Below are positions 37,194 through 46,552 of a DNA stretch of 64,000 nucleotides, piece by piece (positions within the stretch are counted from its first letter, which is position 1; every line of letters starts with the position of its first letter). The position numbers and the translations under genes are program-made. Source of the DNA: CAZSRX01 sp964609675 [NCBI: uncultured Bacteroidota bacterium]. Its GTDB lineage: Bacteria; CLD3; SB21. A model generated the notes under the pieces. It made no database searches. It worked only from the letters and a program-made list of their open reading frames with translations, and had not been told where the DNA came from. The stretch spans positions 53,854 to 117,853 of the forward strand of contig CAZSRX010000004.1 in NCBI GenBank assembly GCA_964609675.1, written 5' to 3'.

Positions 37194-37304
37194 AGCCGTA
37201 CCTGCTGTTGAAATAATGGAAACGTAATTGAGTTTACAAAAATAATCATAAAATAGACAATAATATTTCTTTCATTGTCAGGACAAAAACGTTATATTGC
37301 CTAT

Positions 37305-40300
37305 ATGCAAAACCCGATATCCTACCTGCTGGGCTTTTTCCTTCTGGCGTTTTTCAATCCGACCCTATATCCGGCATCCCGGGCCGACAGTCTTATCCAT
37401 CAGTTTGACCGGCATATCGCAAGCGGACAGTTCAAAGACGCCGACTGGGACCTTTATTACCTGCGGTTAGAAGCCCAGTCATTAACTCCGGTCAACGCCA
37501 TTGAATATTTCCGCCAGGCAGAATCCATCGCGGAGGCGCATGAACAGCACTTCCTGACCGGACGCTGTTATTCCATTATCGGCGATTTTTATTACAAGCA
37601 GGCGCTGTATTTCCAGGCTATGGATTATCTGTTCAAATGTTATCAATTGTACCGGGAGAACGGGCTTGAGGATTCGCTGGGCTACGTGTATATCGATATC
37701 GGAAATGTGTATTATGCGCAGGGTCTGAACGATATTCCGGAGCAATATTACAGAAAATCAGCACAGGTGTTTTACAAAATGAATAATCCGTGGGGCACAG
37801 CCGTTGCGCTGAACAATATCGCTCTGGTCAATCAGCGCCGCGAACGATGGGACACCGCTTCGTATTATTTTCATGAGGCGCTCCGCATTCGTCAGGCGAT
37901 GGACAATTCCTACCTGATTGCGCATTCGTATTATTATCTCGGCAAGTTGGATCTGCTGCAAAAAAAATACGACAGCGCCAAAGCATACCTGACGCTGGGT
38001 GAAACGATTGCGAAGCAAGCGCTTCAACAAACTCACCCTAAAGCTAACGCATCGACGATTCGGGATATTCTTTTTGATCGGGCCAATGTCACGGATATTC
38101 TTGCGGGCATTCAGAATGCGCTTGCCGATATGTACCGGCAACACGAACAATACGAACGGGCACTCACATATTATCATTCGGCACTCGAAAGTTACGGTAC
38201 GCACAATAGAAATTCCGGTTCGGTTATTGATGTTTTTCTCGCAATAGCTGAGACCTACCGTCTGGCCCATGACTGGAGCAACGCAACAATCTGGGCGAAT
38301 AAAGCCATGGAACTTTCAGAATCCAAAAACCGGCAGGATTTCTCCCTGAGAGCGTTGTTGTTGCTGTCGGAAATCATGGAAGACCGTGGACGTGCTTCCG
38401 ACGCCCTCCACCATCTCCGGCGCTATACCGCATTAAAACAGCAGGATGAAAACCAGAAACGACTCTCTAAAATCGCCGATTATCAGGCTTTGCTCGGGGA
38501 TTACGAAAACCATATTCTGATCCGACAAAGCGAACAAGAACTCCGAATTAAAAATAAGCAAAACCTTATTCTGCTCATGGCGTTTCTGTTCATGGCGATC
38601 GCTGGCTTCATTCTATTTCGTTTCTACCGAATCAAAGTCAAAACCGGTCGTGAACTTGAAGAAAAAAACGCGCGCATCACCGAGCAGGCGCAACGATTGG
38701 AAAAAGAGATCGAAGAACGCAAAGCGGCGGAATTCCAGGTGCGTAAGCTCGCCACGGCTATCGAGCAAAGCGCCAATACGGTTGTCATCACCGACATCCA
38801 CGGAACGATTGAATATGTGAATCCGCGCTTCACCGAAGTTACGGGTTATACCGCGCAGGAAGCCCTCGGACAGAATCCCCGCATTCTAAAGAGCCCTTTT
38901 AAAAAACCTGAAGAATATGCCGAACTCTGGCAAACGATATTATCCGGCAATATATGGCGCGGGCTTTTTCTGAATAAGAAAAAAGACGGAACAGAATACT
39001 GGGAAGAAGCGACCATCAGCCCCATTAAAAACGACCGCGGCGAAATTGAACATTTCATTGCCGTCAAGGAAGACATCACGGCGCGGAAATGCCTTGAGGA
39101 TGCGCTGGCCGCCAGCGAACAGCAATATCGCACGCTGTTTGAGCGTATGCGCGACGGATTTTACCGCACCACGCCCGACGGCCGCTTTATCGACGTGAAT
39201 CCGGCGTTGATCGCTATGTACGGATATTCCAGTAAAGATGAAATGATGCGCGCCGACATTACCAACGATTTATATTTCTCGAAAGACGATCGCGACGAGG
39301 CCAACCGGCTGTCCAAACAGGGAAAAATAACCATCTTCCGGCAACGCAAAAAGGACGGCAGTGAAATGTGGGTCGAGGACAGCGGCTATTTCATCCGGGA
39401 CGAAGCGGGTAAAATCCTATACCATGAAGGCATCCTGCGGGATGTTACGCAGCGCGTCCTCGCTGAAGAAGCGTTACGCAACAGCGAGGCCCGATACCGG
39501 TATTTAATCGAAAATATTAACGATGTCCTGTTTACCCTGAACCGCGAGGGTATGATTACGTACATATCCAAAGCCATACTGCGGGTTTCCGGTTACAAAA
39601 ACACCGATGTGCTGGGTCGCCCTTTTTCTGCGTTTATTCATCCCGACGATGTGCCGAAAGCGGAGACCCATTTCAGCCGCGTCCTGAGCGGCCAGCCGGA
39701 TCATGTCGAACTGCGCGTCTTCAGGAAATCCAAAGAACTACTCTGGATTGGCGTTTCCAGCAGTCCGTCCATACACGACGGCGCGATTACCGGCCTGCAG
39801 GGCATTCTGGCCGACATTACCAGCCGGAAACTCGCGGAAGAAATAAGAAACCTGGACGAAATCCGCCTGAACTCGCTGCTGGAACTCTCGCAGCACACCT
39901 ATGACATGAACGAAAAAGAGATCATCCAGAACGCCATGGAAAAAGCCGTACTGCTGACCCGAAGTCAAATCGGTTATTGTCATTTCATCAATGACGATCA
40001 GAAAAGTATCGAGTTGGTCACATGGTCGTCAGAAACCCTGAAAGTCTGCGCCGCGGTCCATGAAAAACATTATCCGTTATCCCGGGCGGGCGTTTGGGCG
40101 GACTGCGTTCGTCAGAAAGCGCCGGTCATTCATAATGATTATGCCAATTTAACGGACAAAAAAGGACTCCCGGAAGGGCACGCCGTGCTGATTCGCCACA
40201 TGAGCGTTCCCGTCATTGAAGACGGACAATCCAGAGTCATCATGGGCGTCGGCAATAAAGAAACGGATTATAACGATATGGATGTCCGGCAACTACAACT

Positions 40301-40583
40301 CATCGCTAATGAAACATGGAAGCTAGTCCGCCGGAAGCGCCTGGAAACCGAAAGAGAAAAGATTATCCGCGAGCTTCAGGAAGCGCTGGCCAAAGTGAAA
40401 ACACTCAGCGGCCTGCTGCCGATCTGTGCCAACTGCAAAAAAATCCGCGACGACAAAGGCTATTGGCATCAAATCGAAAATTACATCGCCTCCCATTCCG
40501 AAGCCGACTTCAGCCATAGCATCTGCAGCGACTGCCAGCAAAAGCTGTATCCGGAACTGTTTAAGGACGATAAAAAATCGTAA
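37305..40583 (+). CDS. Large TPR-PAS-PAS-PAS-GAF sensor protein with Cys-rich C-terminal tail
   Basis: The start was set at ATG 37305, which gives a clean signal peptide (MQNPISYLLGFFLLAFFNP); the frame is open ten codons upstream. The 1092-residue product has periplasmic TPR repeats (about 40-385), a membrane helix near 420-440, a coiled coil, three PAS/PAC domains (about 475-600, 605-730, 735-850) and a GAF domain (about 865-1015). The final ~60 residues carry C1041-x2-C1044 ('ICANCKKIRDDKGYW') and C1074-x2-C1077 ('CSDCQQKLYPE'). There is no histidine kinase, GGDEF, EAL or HD-GYP domain. The same Cys-tail occurs at the end of many environmental sensor proteins, but I know no assigned function; zinc binding is inferred. 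Confidence 0.85.
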   Translation: MQNPISYLLGFFLLAFFNPTLYPASRADSLIHQFDRHIASGQFKDADWDLYYLRLEAQSLTPVNAIEYFRQAESIAEAHEQHFLTGRCYSIIGDFYYKQALYFQAMDYLFKCYQLYRENGLEDSLGYVYIDIGNVYYAQGLNDIPEQYYRKSAQVFYKMNNPWGTAVALNNIALVNQRRERWDTASYYFHEALRIRQAMDNSYLIAHSYYYLGKLDLLQKKYDSAKAYLTLGETIAKQALQQTHPKANASTIRDILFDRANVTDILAGIQNALADMYRQHEQYERALTYYHSALESYGTHNRNSGSVIDVFLAIAETYRLAHDWSNATIWANKAMELSESKNRQDFSLRALLLLSEIMEDRGRASDALHHLRRYTALKQQDENQKRLSKIADYQALLGDYENHILIRQSEQELRIKNKQNLILLMAFLFMAIAGFILFRFYRIKVKTGRELEEKNARITEQAQRLEKEIEERKAAEFQVRKLATAIEQSANTVVITDIHGTIEYVNPRFTEVTGYTAQEALGQNPRILKSPFKKPEEYAELWQTILSGNIWRGLFLNKKKDGTEYWEEATISPIKNDRGEIEHFIAVKEDITARKCLEDALAASEQQYRTLFERMRDGFYRTTPDGRFIDVNPALIAMYGYSSKDEMMRADITNDLYFSKDDRDEANRLSKQGKITIFRQRKKDGSEMWVEDSGYFIRDEAGKILYHEGILRDVTQRVLAEEALRNSEARYRYLIENINDVLFTLNREGMITYISKAILRVSGYKNTDVLGRPFSAFIHPDDVPKAETHFSRVLSGQPDHVELRVFRKSKELLWIGVSSSPSIHDGAITGLQGILADITSRKLAEEIRNLDEIRLNSLLELSQHTYDMNEKEIIQNAMEKAVLLTRSQIGYCHFINDDQKSIELVTWSSETLKVCAAVHEKHYPLSRAGVWADCVRQKAPVIHNDYANLTDKKGLPEGHAVLIRHMSVPVIEDGQSRVIMGVGNKETDYNDMDVRQLQLIANETWKLVRRKRLETEREKIIRELQEALAKVKTLSGLLPICANCKKIRDDKGYWHQIENYIASHSEADFSHSICSDCQQKLYPELFKDDKKS

Positions 40584-40663
40584 CGGATTTGCCCGTCATC
40601 CCGCGATCGGTCATACATAAACAGAGGACATAAAAAATTTTTTTTTGGTTTTTTGCGCCTTGA

Positions 40664-40692
40664 TTGATTTTTCGGATTCATTTGCTTATATT
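40664..40692 (+). promoter_or_regulatory. Candidate sigma-70 promoter
   Basis: TTGATT (40664-40669) and TATATT (40687-40692) are 17 bp apart, and the ATG of the small membrane protein follows 29 bp later. Confidence 0.5.
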
Positions 40693-40720
40693 GGAACAAA
40701 CAAAGACGAAAAGATAAGCC

Positions 40721-41134
40721 ATGCCATTCGATTCAACCAATGTCTTAATCATTGTACTGATTTCAATCTGTATAATTTTGCTGGGCATTCAGGTTTACGT
40801 GTTTTACCGGATCCGTAAATCACTTAGCCTGATTACACAGTTTTTCCGTTTTGTCAACCGCATCATTAAAGATATGGAAAAGATCCAGTCCAGCGCGGTG
40901 CATTCCATACAGGAAAGCCAGCACATCTTGCAGGCGCTTGGCAAGGGTACGGTGAAAAGCAATCAAAAAAAGAACTGCCAGACCTGTAAAAACCGGGTGT
41001 CCTTCCTGCGTTTTGACGAAGATGCGATGGCGTTTACCTATCAATGTAAAAAGACTCAAAAGACGGTTTCCCTGAACGACACCTGCCCGCAGTACGAATG
41101 GGATCTGGAGTCTACCAAGCCCGGTCCTCATTGA
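40721..41134 (+). CDS. Small single-pass membrane protein with C-terminal Cys motif
   Basis: A 137-residue protein with one N-terminal membrane helix (about 9-30), an amphipathic helical middle and a C-terminal Cys-bearing region: 'NCQTCKNRVSFL', 'YQCKKTQKTV' and 'DTCPQYEWD'. Four or five cysteines could form a small zinc-binding fold facing the cytoplasm. The family is not recognised. It has its own likely promoter and its 3' end overlaps the convergent TIGR02757 gene by 23 bp. Confidence 0.65.
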   Translation: MPFDSTNVLIIVLISICIILLGIQVYVFYRIRKSLSLITQFFRFVNRIIKDMEKIQSSAVHSIQESQHILQALGKGTVKSNQKKNCQTCKNRVSFLRFDEDAMAFTYQCKKTQKTVSLNDTCPQYEWDLESTKPGPH

Positions 41135-41987
41135 TTTTTTTTACCCGGCATAAAGACCTGACCGGACATTCCGGACAATAATCCGGATGGTATTTTTTTA
41201 CACACTGTTTGAGAATCCCGAGCCGCGTTAGAGCAAAATCGTATTTTACCGGATCATGGGGGTCCAGTTGCCGCAAGCTGTTCGTAATATCAATAGCGGT
41301 CAGAAGCCGGCTGTCGTTTCGCCGGGTAAGACCAATATGCCGGGAAGTCCACAATATATGCGTATCCAGCGGAATCAGCAGTTTGTTTTTCGGTAAGGTT
41401 TTCCATAGCCCAAAGTCCACGGCGTCGTCGCGGACCATCCATCGGAGAAAGAGGAACGCGCGTTTGCAGGCGCCGCCCTTGGCAGGATCCGGGAACAGAT
41501 GACGAAAGCCCACACCGGAAGACCGGCGCGCCGGTCCCATTTGACGATCGATATCCATAATATCCCGAACGGCGCGGCTCCATAAAAAACCCAGATGTTC
41601 ATCCGACGGTCGATAATGATTCCGCGCCCAAATTTCCAATGACCCGTCGCGTTCCAGTATGATTTTTATGATTGTTAACCATCGAATCATATCCCACCCG
41701 CGTACCATGCGGTAATAGAAATATTTCCATCGCGGTGATTCTTTGGCGGCGTTAAACGATCGTATGTACGCTTCCGGTTCGTTGCCCATCAACGCCAGCG
41801 CCCGCTCACCCGCCCGGATGATCTGGGATACCTGCCCAAATGCCAGCGCCGAGACAATCCACGCGGCGATTTCGATGTCCGCCGGCTTGGATAAACGCTT
41901 TACCAGCCGTATCGGATCTGATTCCACATAACCGGCCTCATAAGTTTTATACAGGGCTTCGAGCTGATTTTTTATATCGCGCCGCAA
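41112..41987 (-). CDS. TIGR02757 family protein (DUF2400)
   Basis: A 291-residue protein of the TIGR02757/DUF2400 family. Conserved blocks are 'DPIRLVKRLSKPADIEIAAWIVSALAFGQV', 'RWKYFYYRM', 'KRAFLFLRWMVRDDAVDFGLW' and 'LLIPLDTHILWTSRHIGL'. The C-terminus has four cysteines ('KQCVKKYHPDYCPECPVRSLC') that resemble the [4Fe-4S] loop of HhH-GPD DNA glycosylases. A DNA-repair link is therefore possible but not shown. It lies 54 bp behind the PhoD-like gene and may belong to that transcript. Confidence 0.87.
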   Translation of the reverse strand: MRRDIKNQLEALYKTYEAGYVESDPIRLVKRLSKPADIEIAAWIVSALAFGQVSQIIRAGERALALMGNEPEAYIRSFNAAKESPRWKYFYYRMVRGWDMIRWLTIIKIILERDGSLEIWARNHYRPSDEHLGFLWSRAVRDIMDIDRQMGPARRSSGVGFRHLFPDPAKGGACKRAFLFLRWMVRDDAVDFGLWKTLPKNKLLIPLDTHILWTSRHIGLTRRNDSRLLTAIDITNSLRQLDPHDPVKYDFALTRLGILKQCVKKYHPDYCPECPVRSLCRVKKINEDRAW

Positions 41988-42041
41988 ATGTTTTTTTCTT
42001 TCTGTGTACGGCCATTCAGCGTTTAGCGCTGAGACAGGCGT

Positions 42042-43079
42042 TTATTTCGCTTTCAAATCCGTCAGCGCGATCCGCACTTCCCGCTGAATACGGTTACCGG
42101 TATCGCGAATTTGCGCATGAATTTCAACGGGTGTTTTATTAAAGTAAATATCAATCATTCCGTAATTCAAATCCCGGTAAACCTCGCCGCAGCGGTAGCG
42201 GTTATGGTTACGCATAAAAGTAGCCGCCAGCCAACTTTTATGGTGCGTCATCCCGCTTGAGGTAATTTCATAAAGCGGATAGCCGCAGGGTCCGTCGTTC
42301 ATTACGGATATTTCGCCCCAGTGCCGGTCGCCGCTCAGAATAATCCAGCCCGGTTTTTGATATTGCTTCAGTAATTGCAGCAACCGCTGGCGCGATTTTG
42401 GGTAATCGTTCCACATCTCCGACCACTGGTCGTCAGGCAGCACCTGGGTGGAGGAACCGAAAAAGGTGATTTCAGCGGAATCGTTTTGGATCTCGCTTTC
42501 CAGCCAGCGCCATTGCGCTTCGCCGAGAATGTCGCTCTCCGCGCCAGGCCGGTCGCGGAAATAACGCTCATCCGGAAGAATGATTTTAATTCGGTGGCCA
42601 TGAAATACATACTCATACCCGGTGTACACGCCTTCTTGCCTGCGTCGCGGACTATCTGACGGTTCGTCAAGAAAATCCAGGAGCAGGCGCTGGCTTTCTT
42701 TTTTCATCGGATAGGATTGACCGCTGTTATTCTCCCCGAAATCATGGTCGTCCCAGACGCCGATAACCGGACAGGTTTGCAGAAGACGCTGATAGTTGCG
42801 GCTGGTTTTTAATGCGTTATATTTTTGTTTCATCACTTCCATATCCTCGGTATCCGCATAAATAATGTCACCGAGCCAAATCCATAGATCCGGCTTCATG
42901 CGGATAATCGGCTCCCAGAGCGGTTGGGGCAAATCGTGTTTGTTGCAGGAGCCAAAAGCGATCCGAAAGACCCTTGAGTCCCGGGGAAGATATTCGGCGG
43001 AAGAAACCGCATTGTCGTTTTCCGCAGGGGTGCAGGCAATCAGCACGGCAAGCCCCGCAAGCGTAAGTCGCGAAATCAT
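42042..43079 (-). CDS. PhoD-like metallophosphatase lipoprotein
   Basis: A 345-residue protein of the alkaline phosphatase D/PhoD-like family. The N-terminus is a lipoprotein signal with lipobox 'VLIAC' (C16). The metal-binding pattern is visible: 'IAFGSCNKHD', 'LWIWLGDIIYADTED', 'VIGVWDDHDFGENNSG' and 'IILSGDRHWGEIS'. PhoD enzymes hydrolyse phosphodiesters and phosphomonoesters; the substrate is unknown here. Its ATG overlaps the stop of the ABC ATPase gene (ATGA), implying translational coupling with the transporter. Confidence 0.9.
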   Translation of the reverse strand: MISRLTLAGLAVLIACTPAENDNAVSSAEYLPRDSRVFRIAFGSCNKHDLPQPLWEPIIRMKPDLWIWLGDIIYADTEDMEVMKQKYNALKTSRNYQRLLQTCPVIGVWDDHDFGENNSGQSYPMKKESQRLLLDFLDEPSDSPRRRQEGVYTGYEYVFHGHRIKIILPDERYFRDRPGAESDILGEAQWRWLESEIQNDSAEITFFGSSTQVLPDDQWSEMWNDYPKSRQRLLQLLKQYQKPGWIILSGDRHWGEISVMNDGPCGYPLYEITSSGMTHHKSWLAATFMRNHNRYRCGEVYRDLNYGMIDIYFNKTPVEIHAQIRDTGNRIQREVRIALTDLKAK

Positions 43080-44551
43080 GATTCCATCGCTTTTAAGTGA
43101 TAAATAAACCGGTCGGGCACCATCCGCTGTATAACGGCTTCATTGTGGGATATGATCAGGATGCCTTTCCCGGTTTTTTGCAAGGCTTCCAGCCAGGCCG
43201 TAACCCGGCAGGTGGCCTCAAAATCCAGGCCGTTGAAAGGCTCGTCGAAAATCATCAACGGCGCGTCGACGGCAAGAACGCGGAGCAGATTGATCCGCTG
43301 TTTTTCGCCTCCGCTCAGATAGCGGATTTTTTTCAGTATGAGCGTCTCGGCAGCCGGACGGTCAAAAAGCGTCTGCAGGTGTGATAGAATCTGGCGACGG
43401 TTCATCCGCGGTTTACGGGACAGACTCGTGAAAACATCCATGACCCGCGCGTTAGGATTCAGCGCTTCGTCTGCGTGCTGGAAAGCCATGACCAGCCGCC
43501 GGCCCCACAGACATCGCTTCCAGTACTCTGTCGGCGTGGCGTCAATCAGCCGGTGTTCCTGAATTCGGAGATCCAATCCTTTTGCCGGCAAGAGACCACA
43601 GATCATTTTCGCGACGGAGGTTTTACCGGCACCGCTGGGGGCTTTGAGATACACCATTTCTCCGGAAGCAATCGTGAGCGATTCCGCCGGCAAACCGTCA
43701 TGACGAAGAAAAGCATAGCGACGGTTAAAGATCGAAAAGCCGGAATGCACCGTCAGAAGAGGCTCCGCGGCATCCGCCCGCGCTGCGGTTACCGGTGAAA
43801 CATCTATCCATTCCAGATACCGCTGCGGATCAAACAGCGTGTTTTGAAGCCCGCTCTCAGTGCGTTTCAACTCCCGAAACACAACCGGCACGGAATCGCG
43901 CGGATGGGCTATTTTTAATTCGCCGATAACCGAATAATCATGTGTAATGATCTGCGCCGTAAACGGCTTTTTCCGGTGATGAATAAGCAGATAATCCAGA
44001 AACCGGTCTCTCTGGCTGACATCGAGGTACGCGGTGGGTTCGTCGAACACGAACAGGCTGTCCCTAAGCGCTTTATCGGCAATGAAACGCCGGATGCGCA
44101 AAAACGCCATGACGAGAAACAGACGCTGTTTTTCACCGCCGCTGGGTCGGTTTGGTTGGGGATACACCGCCAGCAAATCCTCAAACCCGTCTGGCCAGAA
44201 ATAAGCGGCTATTTCATGAACCGCGGCGGCGTCTGCCCGGGCGCCCTGTTGCAACTGTTCTTCAATGGGCATTAACGGATACAAATGAGAAGACGGTTCC
44301 TGAAACACATAATATCCGCCGCGCATCATAGCCCGGCAGCGGGCGGATTCAAGATACTGATCGTACGGCTGAAGATTCACGACGGCCCGGTAATCCGTGC
44401 TGTATAATCTGCCGGAAACCGCTTTGGAAATGAGCGTCTTGCCGATGCCCGATTCTCCGAACAGAAAATTGATTTTACCGGGTTCAATGACCATATTATC
44501 CGTTCGCGCCAGCACCGTGCCGCCGGTATGGACCGCTACGTCAAAGATCAT
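43076..44551 (-). CDS. Tandem-domain ABC transporter ATPase (peptide/nickel type)
   Basis: A 491-residue protein holding two complete ABC ATPase domains, equivalent to fused DppD and DppF. Domain 1: Walker A 'GESGIGKT' (32-39), signature 'SGGEKQRLF', Walker B 'DSLFVFDEPTA'. Domain 2: Walker A 'APSGAGKTSV', signature 'LSGGEKQRINLLR', Walker B 'LMIFDEPFNG'. Both H-loops are present ('ITHDYS', 'ISHNEA'). The ATG overlaps the stop of the upstream permease gene (ATGA). No substrate-binding protein is encoded nearby, so even the import or export direction is open. Confidence 0.9.
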   Translation of the reverse strand: MIFDVAVHTGGTVLARTDNMVIEPGKINFLFGESGIGKTLISKAVSGRLYSTDYRAVVNLQPYDQYLESARCRAMMRGGYYVFQEPSSHLYPLMPIEEQLQQGARADAAAVHEIAAYFWPDGFEDLLAVYPQPNRPSGGEKQRLFLVMAFLRIRRFIADKALRDSLFVFDEPTAYLDVSQRDRFLDYLLIHHRKKPFTAQIITHDYSVIGELKIAHPRDSVPVVFRELKRTESGLQNTLFDPQRYLEWIDVSPVTAARADAAEPLLTVHSGFSIFNRRYAFLRHDGLPAESLTIASGEMVYLKAPSGAGKTSVAKMICGLLPAKGLDLRIQEHRLIDATPTEYWKRCLWGRRLVMAFQHADEALNPNARVMDVFTSLSRKPRMNRRQILSHLQTLFDRPAAETLILKKIRYLSGGEKQRINLLRVLAVDAPLMIFDEPFNGLDFEATCRVTAWLEALQKTGKGILIISHNEAVIQRMVPDRFIYHLKAMES

Positions 44552-45420
44552 AATTTTCTCCGCAGGGCAAATTCTTCAGTAAATTTGTAAAGACACGTTA
44601 ATGTAAGAATCAGCAGAATAGCCGGCGACAGGCCCTGCAGATGATCGGTCAGAAGGCGCGGCCAGTATGACGGATCGGTCCACGACGCGCCGAAAGCGAG
44701 GATATCTTTTTTGCTGTCCATCCGGGTAAGCAGACTGCCGATGGTAACGGGAAAGTTCGCCGCGCTGACCTGCGACGACAAACCGACCGATAGGATGAAA
44801 TCAAAACTGCACTGCAGAAACAGCACCGCGCCGCCCAGCGATATCGTTTTATTAATCAGATGCGCCTTGCTGTTATGCCAAAGGATATCGCGGTTAATCA
44901 CGCGGTATTCGGAAAGCCCGCAAACCAGCGACGCCCGGATAAAGTCCGAACGCTCAAAAAGAGCAATCCGCTGAATAAACAAATCGCGGAATTCCAGAGC
45001 CGTCACGGCCGCATACAGCACCGCGGTTAGCGCCAATAGTCCCGCCGGCTGGGTCAGTGCTTCCCGTTCCATCATCCATGTGAGTAGCGTATAGCCCGCT
45101 ATCAGCGTAATCACCTGCGGCACGGAACGCAGGAGCGCCACCAATCCGTTAAGCATCTGGGCGGGCACGGGCCGTTTTCGGAAATAATAATGCCCCATCG
45201 CCAGCAGCCAGCCGGACGCGCCGGCCAGAATCACCGAACCCGTCGCGATGATCAGCGAATGCACGCACGCCTCCATGAGCAGCGCCAGGGCGGGCCGGTT
45301 AAGAAACAGCATATCCCAGAACCCCAAAAGGGCGATCCCCAGCAGCCAGCCGATAATCCAGCGCGATTCCGGATGCCGGCCCAGAAAAACGAGAGGATGA
45401 TAGAGAACGTTTTTATTCAT
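44548..45420 (-). CDS. ABC transporter permease (DppC-like)
   Basis: The ATG at 45420 was chosen because it overlaps the upstream permease's TAA by a few bases and gives a normal N-terminus (MNKNVLYHPLVF); the frame is open 18 codons further. The ~290-residue product has about six helices. The region around 'FERSDFIRASLVCGLSEYRVINRDILWHN' is the permease EAA-type coupling loop. It would pair with the second permease to form the membrane channel of the tandem ATPase. Confidence 0.82.
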   Translation of the reverse strand: MNKNVLYHPLVFLGRHPESRWIIGWLLGIALLGFWDMLFLNRPALALLMEACVHSLIIATGSVILAGASGWLLAMGHYYFRKRPVPAQMLNGLVALLRSVPQVITLIAGYTLLTWMMEREALTQPAGLLALTAVLYAAVTALEFRDLFIQRIALFERSDFIRASLVCGLSEYRVINRDILWHNSKAHLINKTISLGGAVLFLQCSFDFILSVGLSSQVSAANFPVTIGSLLTRMDSKKDILAFGASWTDPSYWPRLLTDHLQGLSPAILLILTLTCLYKFTEEFALRRKL

Positions 45421-46462
45421 TGGCGTATTTTTTCCGTTCATAACCGTCATACAAATCCAACGACAACTCCACACATTTCATCAGAAAAAAAACGGCTATA
45501 AGACTCAGATACACCCAGCCGTAGCGCTGAAACAGGATATCCTGCAGAAGCGTGTAGCATAAGTGGCCGTGAATGTTGAGCGCCATTTCAATAATGATAA
45601 GGCTGGTCAGCAGAAACGCGGTCTGTTCTTTAAGGGCGGGCCGGTACTGAAAGCGGGCATGTTTGTAAATCCAGTCCAGTTCATGTCCCGCAAATTTTTT
45701 ACGAAATCGAAATATCGAGCGAAGCGGAAGACTGTCGCCGGTATAATGGTAACGGAGCCCGTTTACGCGAGCCGTTTCGATATAACCCTGCCGGCTTTCT
45801 GCCGCAAGGTAATGCAGAAATTTACCCGAATAAACCGCGACCATACCATTGGACGCCATACCCAGCCCAATCATAAACCATATGGAATCGGAGGCAAATT
45901 CACTTTTCAGCGAGTACGCGATAATATAGGCCGGTGAAAAAAAGATTAGATACATCAGTACCACTGCCGTTCCTTTAAAGAATAATAATACAATCGCACC
46001 GGCGGCTTTAGTCGGGCGAATACCGGCCGGCCTGGCGATGGCCGCGCTTAATATATCCGCGATCTGAAGTATATACGATTTTTGCCGCCGCATCATCCTG
46101 ACAAAACGTATAAGGGCGAGCGTGTGAATGGCATAATGGTTAGCCGCCAGTACAACCAGAAAAATCACCGTAAATTTTAAAAACATACCGGCCAGGGATA
46201 TCAGACGCGACCAGGCATCGCCGGCTCCGGTGGTTGAAAATCGGAGGCGTTCTTCCGCGGGACTGATACGGAATAGTTCCGAATGCCCGGTAACGGACGT
46301 ATCCCCTGCGGTTTGTTGCCACGACGACGCCGGCACAAGGTCCGATGCGCCGGAATCCGCCGTCCGCGCTGAAAGAAAAAGGAATAGGAATCCAAGAATG
46401 ACCGCGGCAATAAGAAAACTTATACCATGTTCCGCCAGTTTATTTTTAAGAAACGACGACAT
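45413..46462 (-). CDS. ABC transporter permease (DppB-like)
   Basis: A 349-residue protein with an N-terminal helix, a ~60-residue periplasmic segment, then five further helices. The coupling loop is 'AAESRQGYIETARVNGLRYHY', as in dipeptide/nickel permeases. It is the first gene of the coupled set permease, permease, ATPase, PhoD. Its ATG lies ~57 bp beyond the glyA terminator on the same strand. The divergence of its sequence from textbook DppB suggests a specialised substrate. Confidence 0.78.
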   Translation of the reverse strand: MSSFLKNKLAEHGISFLIAAVILGFLFLFLSARTADSGASDLVPASSWQQTAGDTSVTGHSELFRISPAEERLRFSTTGAGDAWSRLISLAGMFLKFTVIFLVVLAANHYAIHTLALIRFVRMMRRQKSYILQIADILSAAIARPAGIRPTKAAGAIVLLFFKGTAVVLMYLIFFSPAYIIAYSLKSEFASDSIWFMIGLGMASNGMVAVYSGKFLHYLAAESRQGYIETARVNGLRYHYTGDSLPLRSIFRFRKKFAGHELDWIYKHARFQYRPALKEQTAFLLTSLIIIEMALNIHGHLCYTLLQDILFQRYGWVYLSLIAVFFLMKCVELSLDLYDGYERKKYANE

Positions 46463-46518
46463 CCTAAGGTTTCTTAGCGAATCTGGCCCTGCGGTGGTCG
46501 TTGAACATGAATGGTATG

Positions 46519-46548
46519 AAAAACTCCGGCCAATCGACCGGAGTTTTT
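46519..46548 (-). terminator. Rho-independent terminator of glyA
   Basis: AAAAACTCCGG and CCGGAGTTTTT form a hairpin with an 8-nt loop directly downstream of the leftward glyA gene. Confidence 0.85.
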
Positions 46549-46552
46549 GGTT

